DNA of 64,000 nt from Enterococcus sp. 4G2_DIV0659 (GCF_002140715.2 NZ_NGLE02000001.1:3004001-3068000), one strand, 5' to 3'; positions 16,745-28,689 are shown, numbered from the stretch's first letter. Program-made: numbers and translations. The notes: generated from the letters alone by a model not told the origin.

Positions 16745-17020
16745 TAAAAGCTTTGAAAAGAAGAGTACATATCAAAAGTGTTTAAAGAGAGCCCTGTTCG
16801 CTGCAAATGGGTAACATAATTGAGATGGAAGATGGTCTTTGAGCGGAATAAGTGAGCAGTAGTGAACTTATTACGGGAGTGCCCGTTATAGCACAGCAGT
16901 ATGCGAATTCAAGTACTGTATAAGGCTATTATTGTGAAATGATAGTAAATCAAGGTGGTAACACGAAAGACAAGCTTTCGTCCTTTTGTCAGATAGATGA
17001 CTGAGGACGGAAGCTTTTTA
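16745..17020 (+). promoter_or_regulatory. T-box riboswitch, probably methionine-specific
   Basis: The leader contains the T-box core AAGGTGGTAACACG at 16952-16965, which forms the antiterminator bulge that binds an uncharged tRNA acceptor end. Directly after it, AAGCTTTCGTCCT and AGGACGGAAGCTT (16972-17016) make the competing terminator followed by TTTTTAC. Stem I lies upstream. The position in front of metNIQ implies tRNA-Met; Met T-boxes on this operon are known in Lactobacillales. I could not place the specifier codon with certainty. Confidence 0.9.
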
Positions 17021-17031
17021 CATGTTTAACA

Positions 17032-17050
17032 CAGTTTACAAAGTAAACTG
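17032..17050 (+). other. Hairpin after the T-box terminator
   Basis: CAGTTTAC and GTAAACTG form a perfect 8-bp stem with a three-base loop and no T tract. The 180 bases from here to metN hold no gene; a TATAAT at about 17193 might be a second promoter. Confidence 0.4.
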
Positions 17051-17234
17051 ATGTTGAACAGTACTTGGCACACGAAGTGAGCGAAGTCTGCTTACTAGTG
17101 AATCTTATTCCAAGCTACGAATTAATAGAGCCATCTTCTGAACAAAAGCATAATCTGCGGATTATTTCACAACACAGCGTAAAGCTTGTAGTATAATAAA
17201 AAGAAGCAAAACCAAAGAAAGCGGAGGGGAAAAG

Positions 17235-18272
17235 ATGCCTCTAATCGAATTAGAACACGTAAAAAAACAATTTTTAGGCAAAAACGGACCAGTACATGCA
17301 GTGAATGATGTTTCATTGACGGTGAATCAAGGAGATATTTACGGGATTGTAGGCTATTCAGGCGCTGGAAAAAGCACAATGGTACGTTTACTAAACGGCT
17401 TAGAATTACCAACGGAAGGCGAAGTCATTATTCAAGAGCAAAATATTGCTAAAATGGCGAACAAAGAATTACGCCAGTTTCGTAAAAAAATCGGTATGAT
17501 TTTTCAGCATTTCAACTTGCTTTGGTCAAGAACGATTTTAGAAAATATCATGTTGCCCTTAGAATTAGCCAATGTCCCAAAACAAGAAAGAAAAGAACGT
17601 GCGCAACAACTGCTAAATTTAGTTGGTTTACAAGGACGAGGGGATGCGTACCCAAGTCAATTATCCGGCGGTCAAAAACAACGCGTGGGGATTGCAAGAG
17701 CGTTAGCTAATAATCCTGAAATACTTTTATGTGATGAAGCAACTAGTGCGTTAGATCCGCAGACGACAGATGAAGTATTGGACTTGCTTTTAGAAATCAA
17801 TAAAACGTTGAATTTGACGATTGTATTGATTACCCATGAAATGCATGTCATCCGTAAAATCTGTAACAAAGTAGCTGTAATGGAACTTGGACAAATCGTT
17901 GAAGAAGGCGATGTTCTGGAAGTTTTTAGAAATCCAAAACAGGTAGTAACAAAACGTTTTGTGCAACAAGAGTTAGAACCAAAAGAAGATACGGAAGAGT
18001 TATTACGAGAGTTGATAAAAGAAAATCCGAACGGGCTGGTAGCTACACTTCAATTTAGTGGTGATAATGCGAATGAACCAGTTATTTCACAAGTGATTCG
18101 TCAGTTTGATGTCGATATCAATGTTGTGCAAGGGCAAGTTCAACAAGCCAAAGAAGGTGCTTTTGGAACCTTGACAGTTATGATTACTGGACAAGCAAGT
18201 GAGGTAGAAAAGGCGTTGGCTTTCTTCAAAGAAAAAGAAGTTGGTTTGGAGGTGATTCATCGTGGCGAATGA
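17235..18272 (+). CDS. metN: Methionine ABC transporter ATP-binding protein
   Basis: ATPase of the D/L-methionine importer. In 345 residues: Walker A GYSGAGKS, Q-loop GMIFQHFNLLWS, signature LSGGQKQRVGIARA, Walker B LLCDEATSALD, H-loop ITHEM, and a C-terminal NIL domain (about 270-345) that binds methionine and inhibits transport. AGCGGAGGGG precedes the ATG. Overlaps metI by 11 bases. Confidence 0.96.
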   Translation: MPLIELEHVKKQFLGKNGPVHAVNDVSLTVNQGDIYGIVGYSGAGKSTMVRLLNGLELPTEGEVIIQEQNIAKMANKELRQFRKKIGMIFQHFNLLWSRTILENIMLPLELANVPKQERKERAQQLLNLVGLQGRGDAYPSQLSGGQKQRVGIARALANNPEILLCDEATSALDPQTTDEVLDLLLEINKTLNLTIVLITHEMHVIRKICNKVAVMELGQIVEEGDVLEVFRNPKQVVTKRFVQQELEPKEDTEELLRELIKENPNGLVATLQFSGDNANEPVISQVIRQFDVDINVVQGQVQQAKEGAFGTLTVMITGQASEVEKALAFFKEKEVGLEVIHRGE

Positions 18273-18951
18273 GACATTTGTAGAAAAGTATTTGAATTTT
18301 AGCCGAGTGAACCCAGAATCAATGAAACAAGCGGCAATTGATACACTATTTATGACGGTGATTGCAATGATTTTTGTTATTATTATTGGTTTTTTACTAG
18401 GCTTGTTGCTGTATAGTTTGAGTCGTAATAAATCACCTTACGCTAAGATTTGTTATGGGATTTTATCAGTAGTCAGTAATGTTTTTCGCTCTATTCCTTA
18501 TATTGTATTGATTATCTTGCTGATGGATTTTTCAAGAAAATTAGTTGGTACAGGGATTGGCGCAAAAGCAGCAATTCCTTCATTGATTGTGTCAGCAGCA
18601 CCATTTTATGCTCGCTTAGTAGAAATTGCCTTTCGTGAAGTCGATACTGGTGTCTTAGAAGCAGCTGACGCAATGGGCGCTTCTAAAATCCAAAAAATCT
18701 TTAAAGTACTGATTCCAGAAAGTACGCCAGCATTATTATCAGGTGTCACGTTAACAACCATTACCATGATTGGTTTTACTGCGATGGCAGGGATTATCGG
18801 GGGCGGCGGTCTTGGTGGCTTGGCCTATCAAGAAGGATTTAGTCGAAACAATAATACCGTTACATTGGTAGCGACAGTTTTGATCCTAATCATTGTATTT
18901 ATTATTCAATTTGCCGGTGATCAATTAGTAAAACGTTCCGATAAACGTTAA
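18262..18951 (+). CDS. metI: Methionine ABC transporter permease
   Basis: The 229-residue membrane protein has five helices and the permease EAA loop (EAADAMGASKIQKIFKVLIPES). Start is GTG at 18262 inside the metN end, with GGAGGTGATT upstream. Works with MetN and MetQ. Confidence 0.95.
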   Translation: MANETFVEKYLNFSRVNPESMKQAAIDTLFMTVIAMIFVIIIGFLLGLLLYSLSRNKSPYAKICYGILSVVSNVFRSIPYIVLIILLMDFSRKLVGTGIGAKAAIPSLIVSAAPFYARLVEIAFREVDTGVLEAADAMGASKIQKIFKVLIPESTPALLSGVTLTTITMIGFTAMAGIIGGGGLGGLAYQEGFSRNNNTVTLVATVLILIIVFIIQFAGDQLVKRSDKR

Positions 18952-18986
18952 ATAATCAAAAAGAAAACAAATTGGAGGAAAGAAAT

Positions 18987-19838
18987 ATGAAAAAGAAATT
19001 ATTCGGTTTAGCAGCATTAGCAGTGGTTACTTTTGGATTAGTTGCCTGTGGTGGCTCAAAAGACAAAACAGATGATAGTAAATCAGCTGGCTCTGAAAAA
19101 GAAAGCACTGTATTAAAAGTTGGTGCATCTGCATCACCACACGCGGAAATTTTAGAACAAGTGAAACCGATTTTGAAAAAAGAAGGCGTTGATTTAGAAA
19201 TCGTTCAATTTGATGATTACATTTTACCAAATAAAAACTTGGCAGAAGGCGATATCGATGCGAATTACTTCCAACATATTCCGTATTTCAATTTACAAGT
19301 GAAAGAAAACAATTATGATTTTGCTAACGCTGGTGGTATTCATATTGAGCCAATGGGGCTTTATTCAAAACGAATTAAAGATATTAAAGATTTAAAAGAT
19401 GGTGCAACAATTATCGCTTCTAATTCTGAATCTGATTGGGGACGAATTATCACGATTTTAAAAGATGCTGATTTAATCACAGTCAAATACGGTGTGGATT
19501 TAGAAACAGCGACATTTGAAGACATTGATAAAAACCCTAAAAACTTAAAATTTATCCACAATATCAATCCAGAAGTTTTAACAACAACGTATAAAAATGA
19601 TGAAGCAGATCTTGTAGCAATCAATGCAAACTTTGCATTTGCTGCTGGTTTGAATCCATTAAAAGACTCCGTTTTATTGGAAAAAGATAACTCTCCATAT
19701 GTAAACATCGTAGCTGTTCGTTCAGAAGATAAAGATAACGAAAAAATCAAAAAATTAGTAGATGCACTACACAGTAAAGAAGTACAAGACTGGATTCTTG
19801 AAAAATGGGATGGCTCAGTCAAACCTGTAGACAAATAG
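18987..19838 (+). CDS. metQ: Methionine-binding lipoprotein
   Basis: Substrate-binding lipoprotein of the importer (283 residues). Lipobox LVAC at residues 17-20 or so is followed by a Gly/Ser/Asp/Lys linker and an NlpA/MetQ domain (SASPHAEILEQVKPIL, DANYFQHIPY, LVAINANFAFAAGL). ATG at 18987 has GGAGGAAAG in front; an upstream TTG in frame is part of that ribosome site. Confidence 0.95.
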   Translation: MKKKLFGLAALAVVTFGLVACGGSKDKTDDSKSAGSEKESTVLKVGASASPHAEILEQVKPILKKEGVDLEIVQFDDYILPNKNLAEGDIDANYFQHIPYFNLQVKENNYDFANAGGIHIEPMGLYSKRIKDIKDLKDGATIIASNSESDWGRIITILKDADLITVKYGVDLETATFEDIDKNPKNLKFIHNINPEVLTTTYKNDEADLVAINANFAFAAGLNPLKDSVLLEKDNSPYVNIVAVRSEDKDNEKIKKLVDALHSKEVQDWILEKWDGSVKPVDK

Positions 19839-19839
19839 A

Positions 19840-19884
19840 AAAATAAGGAAGAGAAAATCTGAAATGATTTTTCTTCCTTATTTT
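19840..19884 (+). terminator. Terminator of metNIQ
   Basis: AAAATAAGGAAG and CTTCCTTATTTT close a long hairpin, with further pairing of AAAATC and GATTTT inside. Confidence 0.88.
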
Positions 19885-19898
19885 ATTGTCTATGCTTT

Positions 19899-20033
19899 CT
19901 AATTAAGTAGCTCTAAAATATCAACAAAAATTGGATCATCTTTTCGTAAGGTAGCTGTAATTTCTTCCGCGGTTTCTGGGGAACTGAAACTAGTAGAGGT
20001 AATAAAAGCCTTTTGTGTTTTCTTTTGGTAACT
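19899..20033 (-). pseudogene. C-terminal relic of an unknown gene
   Basis: On the minus strand about 41 codons remain open and end in TAG, reading AFITSTSFSSPETAEEIT and then DDPIFVDILELLN. The codon use and amphipathic ending look protein-like, but there is no start or upstream continuation, so it is probably the tail of a deleted gene. I do not recognise the family. Confidence 0.35.
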
Positions 20034-20304
20034 CTTTTAATGTTTGATTTATAGAGAAGCTAACTATTCAGTTGTAAAAACAATTCTGAAATCGTTGTAA
20101 ATTATCTCACAATAAAAAATGAAAATCAAAAGTCATTAAAAGCATATTAAGGAAAAATAGAAGAGGGGATAAACGGATATAAATGCCCCTTATTTCCATC
20201 AATAACAAGTTACAAGAATAATAGTTAATTTAGAAAGATTCTAAACAAGTCCGTTTTTTCACAAAGAAAACCTAGATTAATTAAGAATTATTCTAGTAAA
20301 GAGA
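20034..20304. other. AT-rich intergenic region before the suf promoter
   Basis: No gene or strong hairpin seen. Confidence 0.5.
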
Positions 20305-20348
20305 TTGCTTATCATTCTCAATTAGGATAAAATGAATGAGAACGATAA
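20305..20348 (+). promoter_or_regulatory. suf promoter with inverted-repeat operator
   Basis: TTGCTT and TAAAAT are separated by 17 bases. An inverted repeat, TTATCATTCTCA (20309-20320) and TGAGAACGATAA (20337-20348), matches at 11 of 12 positions and brackets the -10. The TTATCATT half sites resemble Fur/PerR-family boxes, so iron or peroxide control of Fe-S assembly is a reasonable inference. Confidence 0.55.
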
Positions 20349-20379
20349 AATAATTATTTTAAGTTGGAGGGAATTGTAC

Positions 20380-21150
20380 ATGTCCGTTTTAGAAATTAAA
20401 AATTTACACGTATCAATCGAAGATAAAAAGATTTTAAAAGGGGTTAACCTGACGATGAAAACAGGTGAAATCCACGCAATCATGGGGCCAAACGGAACAG
20501 GTAAATCAACCTTATCTGCGGCGATCATGGGAAATCCTAATTACGAAGTCACAGAAGGCGAAATTCTTTTTGATGGCGTAAATGTATTAGACCTTGAAGT
20601 AGACGAGCGTGCTCGTTTAGGTTTATTCTTAGCGATGCAATACCCAAGCGAAATTCCAGGAATTACAAATGCTGAATTCATGCGTGCGGCGATCAATGCC
20701 AAACGTGATGAAGATGACAAAATTTCAGTGATGCAATTCATCAAAAAATTAGACAAAAAAATGGAACTTTTAAATATGCCGGAAGAAATGGCTGAACGTT
20801 ACTTAAATGAAGGCTTCTCTGGTGGGGAAAAGAAACGGAACGAAATCTTACAATTATTGATGTTAGAACCAACATTTGCGATTTTAGATGAAATCGATTC
20901 TGGTTTAGATATTGATGCCTTAAAAGTTGTATCAAAAGGTGTAAACGAAATGCGCGGTGAAAATTTTGGCGCGTTGATCATCACTCACTATCAACGTTTA
21001 TTGAACTACATCACACCAGATGTGGTGCATATCATGATGGAAGGCCGTGTGGTGAAAACTGGCGGTGCGGAACTTGCAAAACGTTTAGAAGCAGAAGGCT
21101 ATGCTGGAATCAGCCAAGAATTAGGTATCGAATACAAAGAAGAAGCATAA
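20380..21150 (+). CDS. sufC: Fe-S cluster assembly ATPase SufC
   Basis: ABC-type ATPase (256 residues) that energises the SufBCD scaffold. Walker A GPNGTGKS, signature FSGGEKKRNEI, Walker B FAILDEIDSGLD, and the Suf-type H-loop ITHYQRLL. GGAGGG lies eight bases before the ATG. The first gene of sufCDSUB. Confidence 0.96.
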   Translation: MSVLEIKNLHVSIEDKKILKGVNLTMKTGEIHAIMGPNGTGKSTLSAAIMGNPNYEVTEGEILFDGVNVLDLEVDERARLGLFLAMQYPSEIPGITNAEFMRAAINAKRDEDDKISVMQFIKKLDKKMELLNMPEEMAERYLNEGFSGGEKKRNEILQLLMLEPTFAILDEIDSGLDIDALKVVSKGVNEMRGENFGALIITHYQRLLNYITPDVVHIMMEGRVVKTGGAELAKRLEAEGYAGISQELGIEYKEEA

Positions 21151-21164
21151 GGAGGACAAGATAA

Positions 21165-24137
<2,973 letters not shown>

Positions 24138-24152
24138 GAATAAATTGAGTCG

Positions 24153-24501
24153 GTGAGAAGTCAGGCTGATTTTCTGCAACTTCCCTATCATCTTTAATCC
24201 AAAAAGCGGATTTAAAGCTGTTAGGTCCAGTTGCTCAAATCAAAACACCTGATTCTCAACCTAAATTAATCAGTGAGAAGTCAAGCAGGTTCTCGGCTGT
24301 TTCCCAAAATAATCAAAATCCAAAAAGCGGATTGTGTTTATTTTAGTCTAACAGCTCCAACCTAAACGTTTGATTCTCAACCTAAGTAATCAGTGAGAAA
24401 TCAGGCTGATTTTCTGCAACTTCCCTATCATCTTTTAATCCAAAAAGCGGATTTAAAGCTACTAGGTCCAGTTGCTCAAATCAAAACACCTGATTCTCAA
24501 C
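24153..24501 (+). repeat. Three 120-bp structured tandem repeats between sufU and sufB
   Basis: Units start at 24153, 24273 and 24393, exactly 120 bases apart. Each opens with GTGAGAA-TCA, ends with TGATTCTCAACCTAA and has AATCCAAAAAGCGGATT in the middle, itself a small hairpin. The unit ends are complementary, so each folds into a hairpin of about 109 bases. Units 1 and 3 are almost identical; unit 2 is diverged but keeps the end pairing. There is no T tract and no ORF. Confidence 0.9.
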
Positions 24502-24524
24502 CTAAGAAAGGAACGTGAGATAAT

Positions 24525-25919
24525 TTGAGTACTGTACCTGAGTTAGAAGAATATCAATTTGGTTTTCATGATGATGTGAAACCAATTTTCAGTACGGGAA
24601 ATGGACTAACAGAGGAAGTTGTTAGAGAAATTTCACGTAAGAAAGAAGAACCAGAATGGATGCTGGAATTTCGTTTGAAATCATTAGAACAATTCAACAA
24701 AATGGCTATGCAAGAATGGGGACCAGATTTATCTGATATTGATTTTGAAAAAATCAAATATTTCCAAAGAGCTAGCGATAAACCCGCTCGTGATTGGGAC
24801 GATGTACCAGATAAAATCAAAGAAACCTTTGAAAGAATCGGGATTCCAGAAGCCGAACGTGCCTATCTAGCTGGAGCTTCAGCGCAATATGAATCAGAAG
24901 TGGTTTACCACAATATGAAAGAAGAATTCCAAAAATTAGGAATCATCTTTACAGATACTGATTCAGCGTTGAAAGAATATCCAGATATATTCAAAAAATA
25001 CTTCGCAAAATTAGTTCCACCAACAGATAACAAATTAGCAGCACTAAACTCAGCGGTTTGGTCTGGTGGAACCTTTATCTATGTACCAAAAGGGGTTCGT
25101 GTGGATGTACCATTGCAAACATACTTCCGAATCAATGCGGAAAACACAGGACAATTTGAACGTACGCTGATTATTGTTGATGAAGGCGCAAGTGTTCACT
25201 ACGTAGAAGGCTGTACAGCACCTACGTATACAAGCAATAGCTTACACGCAGCAATCGTTGAGATCTTTACCCACAAAGATGCTTATACACGTTATACAAC
25301 CATCCAAAACTGGTCTGATAACGTTTATAACTTGGTAACAAAACGTGCCAAAGCTTACGAAGGTGCCACAGTTGAGTGGATCGATGGTAACTTAGGTGCC
25401 AAAACAACGATGAAATACCCAAGTGTTTATCTAGATGGAAAAGGCGCTCGTGGTACAATGCTTTCAATTGCATTTGCTGGGGAAAACCAAATTCAAGATA
25501 CAGGTGCGAAAATGATTCATAACGCACCAAACACATCAAGTTCGATCGTTTCTAAATCAATTGCCAAAGACGGCGGTGAAGTGAATTACCGTGGTCAAGT
25601 AACGTTTGGGAAAGATAGTGCTGGTTCGATTTCACATATTGAGTGTGATACGATTATTATGGATGATAAATCGAAATCGGATACGATTCCGTTTAATGAG
25701 ATTCATAACAGTCAAGTAGCGTTGGAGCATGAAGCGAAGGTTTCGAAAATTTCGGAAGAACAGCTTTATTACTTGATGAGTCGTGGCTTGACTGAGGTTG
25801 AAGCGACTGAGATGATCGTTATGGGATTTGTAGAGCCGTTTACGAAGGAATTGCCGATGGAGTATGCGGTTGAGTTGAATCGATTGATTAGTTATGAGAT
25901 GGAAGGGTCAGTGGGCTAA
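24525..25919 (+). CDS. sufB: Fe-S cluster assembly protein SufB
   Basis: Core scaffold subunit (464 residues) on which clusters form, with SufC and SufD. Family marks include [28 protein letters not shown] (conserved Cys), [17 protein letters not shown] and [18 protein letters not shown]. Start is TTG at 24525 with a GTGAG six bases before and AAAGGA further upstream; no ATG fits. Separated from sufU by the 120-bp repeats, which must be in its transcript unless a separate promoter exists. Confidence 0.95.
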   Translation: MSTVPELEEYQFGFHDDVKPIFSTGNGLTEEVVREISRKKEEPEWMLEFRLKSLEQFNKMAMQEWGPDLSDIDFEKIKYFQRASDKPARDWDDVPDKIKETFERIGIPEAERAYLAGASAQYESEVVYHNMKEEFQKLGIIFTDTDSALKEYPDIFKKYFAKLVPPTDNKLAALNSAVWSGGTFIYVPKGVRVDVPLQTYFRINAENTGQFERTLIIVDEGASVHYVEGCTAPTYTSNSLHAAIVEIFTHKDAYTRYTTIQNWSDNVYNLVTKRAKAYEGATVEWIDGNLGAKTTMKYPSVYLDGKGARGTMLSIAFAGENQIQDTGAKMIHNAPNTSSSIVSKSIAKDGGEVNYRGQVTFGKDSAGSISHIECDTIIMDDKSKSDTIPFNEIHNSQVALEHEAKVSKISEEQLYYLMSRGLTEVEATEMIVMGFVEPFTKELPMEYAVELNRLISYEMEGSVG

Positions 25920-25930
25920 AAAAACATGAT

Positions 25931-25972
25931 AACTATAAACGTTGATATACCAGCGTTTATAGTTGTTTTTCG
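25931..25972 (+). terminator. Terminator of the suf operon
   Basis: AACTATAAACG pairs with CGTTTATAGTT, followed by GTTTTTCGTTTTT. Confidence 0.92.
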
Positions 25973-25985
25973 TTTTTCATGAAAA

Positions 25986-26010
25986 TTAGTGACCTTGATT
26001 TTGACCTTGA
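25986..26010 (+). repeat. Left 25-bp direct repeat of the NRPS island
   Basis: TTAGTGACCTTG and TTTTGACCTTGA separated by one base (A). The same 25 bases occur at 43029-43053 with C at that one base. This copy lies just beyond the suf terminator. Confidence 0.8.
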
Positions 26011-26124
26011 AGAAAGTGACGAACCCCTGTTTAGTGTATGTAATTAAATTATATTAGGGTAAAATTAAGTTGATTTTATGTTATTATTTTATAGAATATA
26101 CTTTAGAAAAAGTGAGGAATAGAG

Positions 26125-26232
26125 ATGTTCATAAATAAGGAGAAAGAACATGAGATTCTAGATAATATGAAACAAGAGGAACTGTTTTTGAAGGAATCCA
26201 GTAATGCTTTGGAAATGAATCAAGCTATATGA
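26125..26232 (+). CDS. 35-residue ORF upstream of the phosphopantetheinyl transferase
   Basis: Starts at ATG 26125 after GAGGAATAGAG, with a TTGATT/TAGAAT-like promoter about 50 bases upstream. The peptide is acidic and helical (MFINKEKEHEILDNMKQEEL...) with no cysteine. It may be a short leader-like gene of the island. Not recognised; may be non-coding. Confidence 0.3.
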   Translation: MFINKEKEHEILDNMKQEELFLKESSNALEMNQAI

Positions 26233-26276
26233 TGACTAAATTGTAAAAATGAGTGTATTTAAATTACGAGGTGGAT

Positions 26277-26972
26277 ATGATTAGAGTTGGAATTGTAAAT
26301 ATTTCTTTAGAGTTATCAAAACAAAATGTAGACAAGCTAATAATGAGCATGTCTCCTGAGAAAAAGAAGCAGATAGAGAAATTTCATTTTGAGGAAGACA
26401 AAAAAAGATGTTTATTTGGTGAAATTTTATTTAGAGTCATGTTGTGGAAACAATATGACTTGCATTGGAAAGATATTAAAATTGGAAGAACAAATTATGG
26501 TAAGCCAGAAATCTTGAATCAAGAAAGCATTTACTTTAACATATCGCACTCAAGTGATTATGTGTGCTGCATTATTAGCGATGATCCCGTAGGAATTGAT
26601 ATAGAAAAAGTATCTTTAGAACAAGATCTTTCCGTATTTAGGAATGTTTTTACTCAGCAAGAGGAGGAGTACATATTTAAAGAAAGTGATGGTGAAGAAA
26701 AGCATCAAAAATTTTATAGATTGTGGACTCTTAAGGAAAGCTATATAAAAAAAATTGGATTAGGCTTATCGATAAGTTTAAAATCTTTTAACATTGTCTT
26801 TAATGAAAATCGTATTACAGTGGAGGATGAAGATAAACAAAAACTACCAGAAATATTCTATCAGTTTTTAATAGATGAACAATACTATGTTTCTGTGTGC
26901 TCAGAAAAAAAAGCAGTATTCTCCCCAATAAAATATTCCGGTTTGCAATTGTTAAGAGAGTATATGTTTTAA
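26277..26972 (+). CDS. Sfp-type 4'-phosphopantetheinyl transferase
   Basis: Transfers phosphopantetheine from CoA to the carrier-domain serines of NRPS proteins. The 231 residues have the family blocks GKPEI, FNISHSSDYV, VGIDIEKV (Mg-binding Asp/Glu) and LWTLKESYIKKIGLGL. ATG at 26277 is preceded by GAGGTG at short spacing; an in-frame GTG at 26253 lacks a ribosome site. It lies on the same strand, 3.8 kb before the NRPS genes with IS elements between, and is very likely their activator. Confidence 0.9.
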   Translation: MIRVGIVNISLELSKQNVDKLIMSMSPEKKKQIEKFHFEEDKKRCLFGEILFRVMLWKQYDLHWKDIKIGRTNYGKPEILNQESIYFNISHSSDYVCCIISDDPVGIDIEKVSLEQDLSVFRNVFTQQEEEYIFKESDGEEKHQKFYRLWTLKESYIKKIGLGLSISLKSFNIVFNENRITVEDEDKQKLPEIFYQFLIDEQYYVSVCSEKKAVFSPIKYSGLQLLREYMF

Positions 26973-27022
26973 GAAGTAGCCAATAAAGTACACATAAATA
27001 AGATAGAAAATATTTTTCTGAT

Positions 27023-27430
27023 TTAACATTCATGTCCGTCTTTATGTTTATATAACAAAAGAAAGGCACTAAGTACAAATGTAATAGATGATAAGGTTCC
27101 AGTAAAATACTTTTCAAAAAAACTAGTTGTGATAAAAATATTAAATATACTAGCTAGGAATAAAAAAATGGTCATTACATTTAACTTGAAGTTTAGAATT
27201 CTTTTGTTAGTTTTTACTTGAATAATTTTTCCATAAATAAGATATGTTGCACTATAAAGGGACCACAGAAGACACAAAAAAGCGCTCATAAATCTAAGTT
27301 TAGGTGGGAAAATATCGTATTCTCCGCCAAAAACAAACTTTCCCAAAGGGAATCCAGCTGTTAAAAAAAGATGAAGTAGAGCGTTAAGAAAAAAAGTTAA
27401 TGAACAAATAATTGATGCAATTTTTTGCAT
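27023..27430 (-). CDS. Four-helix membrane protein of unknown function
   Basis: The 135-residue protein has four hydrophobic segments (SIICSLTFFLNALLHLFL, MSAFLCLLWSLYSATYLI, FLFLASIFNIFI, ITFVLSAFLLLY) and ends with a charged tail. GGAGG lies five bases before the ATG at 27430; the frame extends 24 bases further. It faces against its neighbours inside the NRPS island. No family recognised; it might be a transport or immunity accessory. Confidence 0.6.
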   Translation of the reverse strand: MQKIASIICSLTFFLNALLHLFLTAGFPLGKFVFGGEYDIFPPKLRFMSAFLCLLWSLYSATYLIYGKIIQVKTNKRILNFKLNVMTIFLFLASIFNIFITTSFFEKYFTGTLSSITFVLSAFLLLYKHKDGHEC

Positions 27431-27972
27431 AATAACCTCCAAGATTTTTGACATTACTCAACTTACTAAGTATACTGTATATTAAGTTGTTTCTTGAATT
27501 ATACTTTTAAATTTAAAGTTTGTCTAGAATTAAAAGATTTGAAAGTATCGAGTAAAATACTTGTTTAAATAATGCAATCTTTTAATCATTATATAGAAGG
27601 TGTCAAAGATAATACAATTCTGTTTTTAGTATTTTATTGTTTTACAAAACAGAAAGTCTTACTTGCTCTCATTCATAAAACGGTCTTAATATCAATAAAA
27701 CAGTAAAAAAGGAAAGGAATTAGTATAAATGCGTAGATTAAATTGCAAAAATAAGTGCAAAGCTAGAGCTAATTTTTGTCAAAAAATGAAAAGCTATTAT
27801 TTCTAGATTCTAAGCCATACATTACTGGTTTTTAGTGTTCTATTGTTGGATATTTTTTGTTAAAGACATGTTCTATATAGATATAAGGTTACTCTTTTTT
27901 TTTAGAAGTTTTGTTTTATTTTGAATCAAGAAAACAATTAAGAATTTAACCGATTAAGAAGGAGGATTATTG
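27431..27972. other. Intergenic region between the membrane protein and the regulator
   Basis: Very AT-rich. It must hold divergent promoters for both neighbours, but no unambiguous pair of hexamers was found. The one conspicuous open frame is the 25-codon cysteine-containing peptide at 27729. Confidence 0.45.
27729..27806 (+). CDS. Possible 25-residue Cys- and Arg/Lys-rich peptide
   Basis: MRRLNCKNKCKARANFCQ followed by KMKSYYF, three cysteines and nine basic residues, with AAGGAAAGGA upstream at long spacing. Could be chance in AT-rich DNA. Confidence 0.25.
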   Translation: MRRLNCKNKCKARANFCQKMKSYYF

Positions 27973-28455
27973 ATGGCATATTCCAATGCTTATTTTCAGG
28001 CTTTAGAAGTGCTTATTTTAATGGATATTACGTCAAAAAAACATGAAGGAGGATTTCTTTCAACAAAACTTATTGCTGCAAGTTTAGGTTTGCCTCAAGC
28101 CTCAGCAGCAAAAATTTTAGCTAAATTGAAATCTGCTAATCTTATCACTGCAAAAGAAGGAAGTCATGGTGGTATGGCGTTAGAAAAAATGCTATCAGAA
28201 ATAACTATGCTAGATGTACTTAATGCAATTGAAGCTGGAAATTCATTGTTTAAAACTCAAAATAGTATGAAAATTAAAGGTGAAGTAGTTGATAGAATAA
28301 ATACAAGTATAAAGAATGAGTTAAGTAAAACTGAGCTAATCATGAAGGACTCCTTAAAAAGTAAGACATTAAAAGACTTACTAAAAGATTATGATGAAGA
28401 CATTTTTTGTAATGAAAATGTCACCCTGGAAGGAGAAGAGAAATTTCAACTTTAG
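27973..28455 (+). CDS. Rrf2-like winged-helix regulator
   Basis: The 160-residue protein has an Rrf2-type N-terminus (ALEVLILMDI... TKLIAASLGLPQASAAKILAKLKSANLI) and the wing segment GSHGGMAL. It has only one cysteine (FCNEN), so it lacks the three-Cys Fe-S site of IscR or NsrR and probably binds another signal or none. GGAGG seven bases before the ATG at 27973 decides the start over the adjacent TTG. Inside the NRPS island it is the only regulator and may control PPTase or NRPS genes. Confidence 0.72.
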   Translation: MAYSNAYFQALEVLILMDITSKKHEGGFLSTKLIAASLGLPQASAAKILAKLKSANLITAKEGSHGGMALEKMLSEITMLDVLNAIEAGNSLFKTQNSMKIKGEVVDRINTSIKNELSKTELIMKDSLKSKTLKDLLKDYDEDIFCNENVTLEGEEKFQL

Positions 28456-28689
28456 AAAGAATCTTGTTATTAAAGAAAAATGATGGTTGAAATATGAAAA
28501 ATTTAGTTTTGGAAAGGCTAGAGTTAAGTGGGAGATTACACTAGTATTTAGTACTGTTATTTTGAATTATGTTGCATGTTCATTAGTTTACACAGAGATT
28601 GTACAATGAAAATAGACGATGACTATTTGTCTTATCAAGGACTAAAATATATCATATTTTTTTGATTGGATGTAGAAAATGTAAATAAA

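Noticed and set aside
24153..24501. CRISPR array
   Set aside because: Units are 120 bases, similar throughout and without short repeat/unique spacer alternation; no cas genes are present.
25986..26010. CtsR heat-shock operator (GGTCAAA heptads on the minus strand)
   Set aside because: The two heptads are 12 bases apart start to start, whereas CtsR sites need 10, and the second heptad is incomplete. The same sequence recurs at 43029 in gene-free DNA, so an island boundary repeat explains it better.
25979..26047. A 22-codon ORF with FDLE resembling a lanthipeptide leader box
   Set aside because: It starts within the T tract of the suf terminator, has no ribosome site and no Ser/Thr/Cys-rich core. 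The second copy of the repeat at 43029 has no start codon. Likely coincidence.
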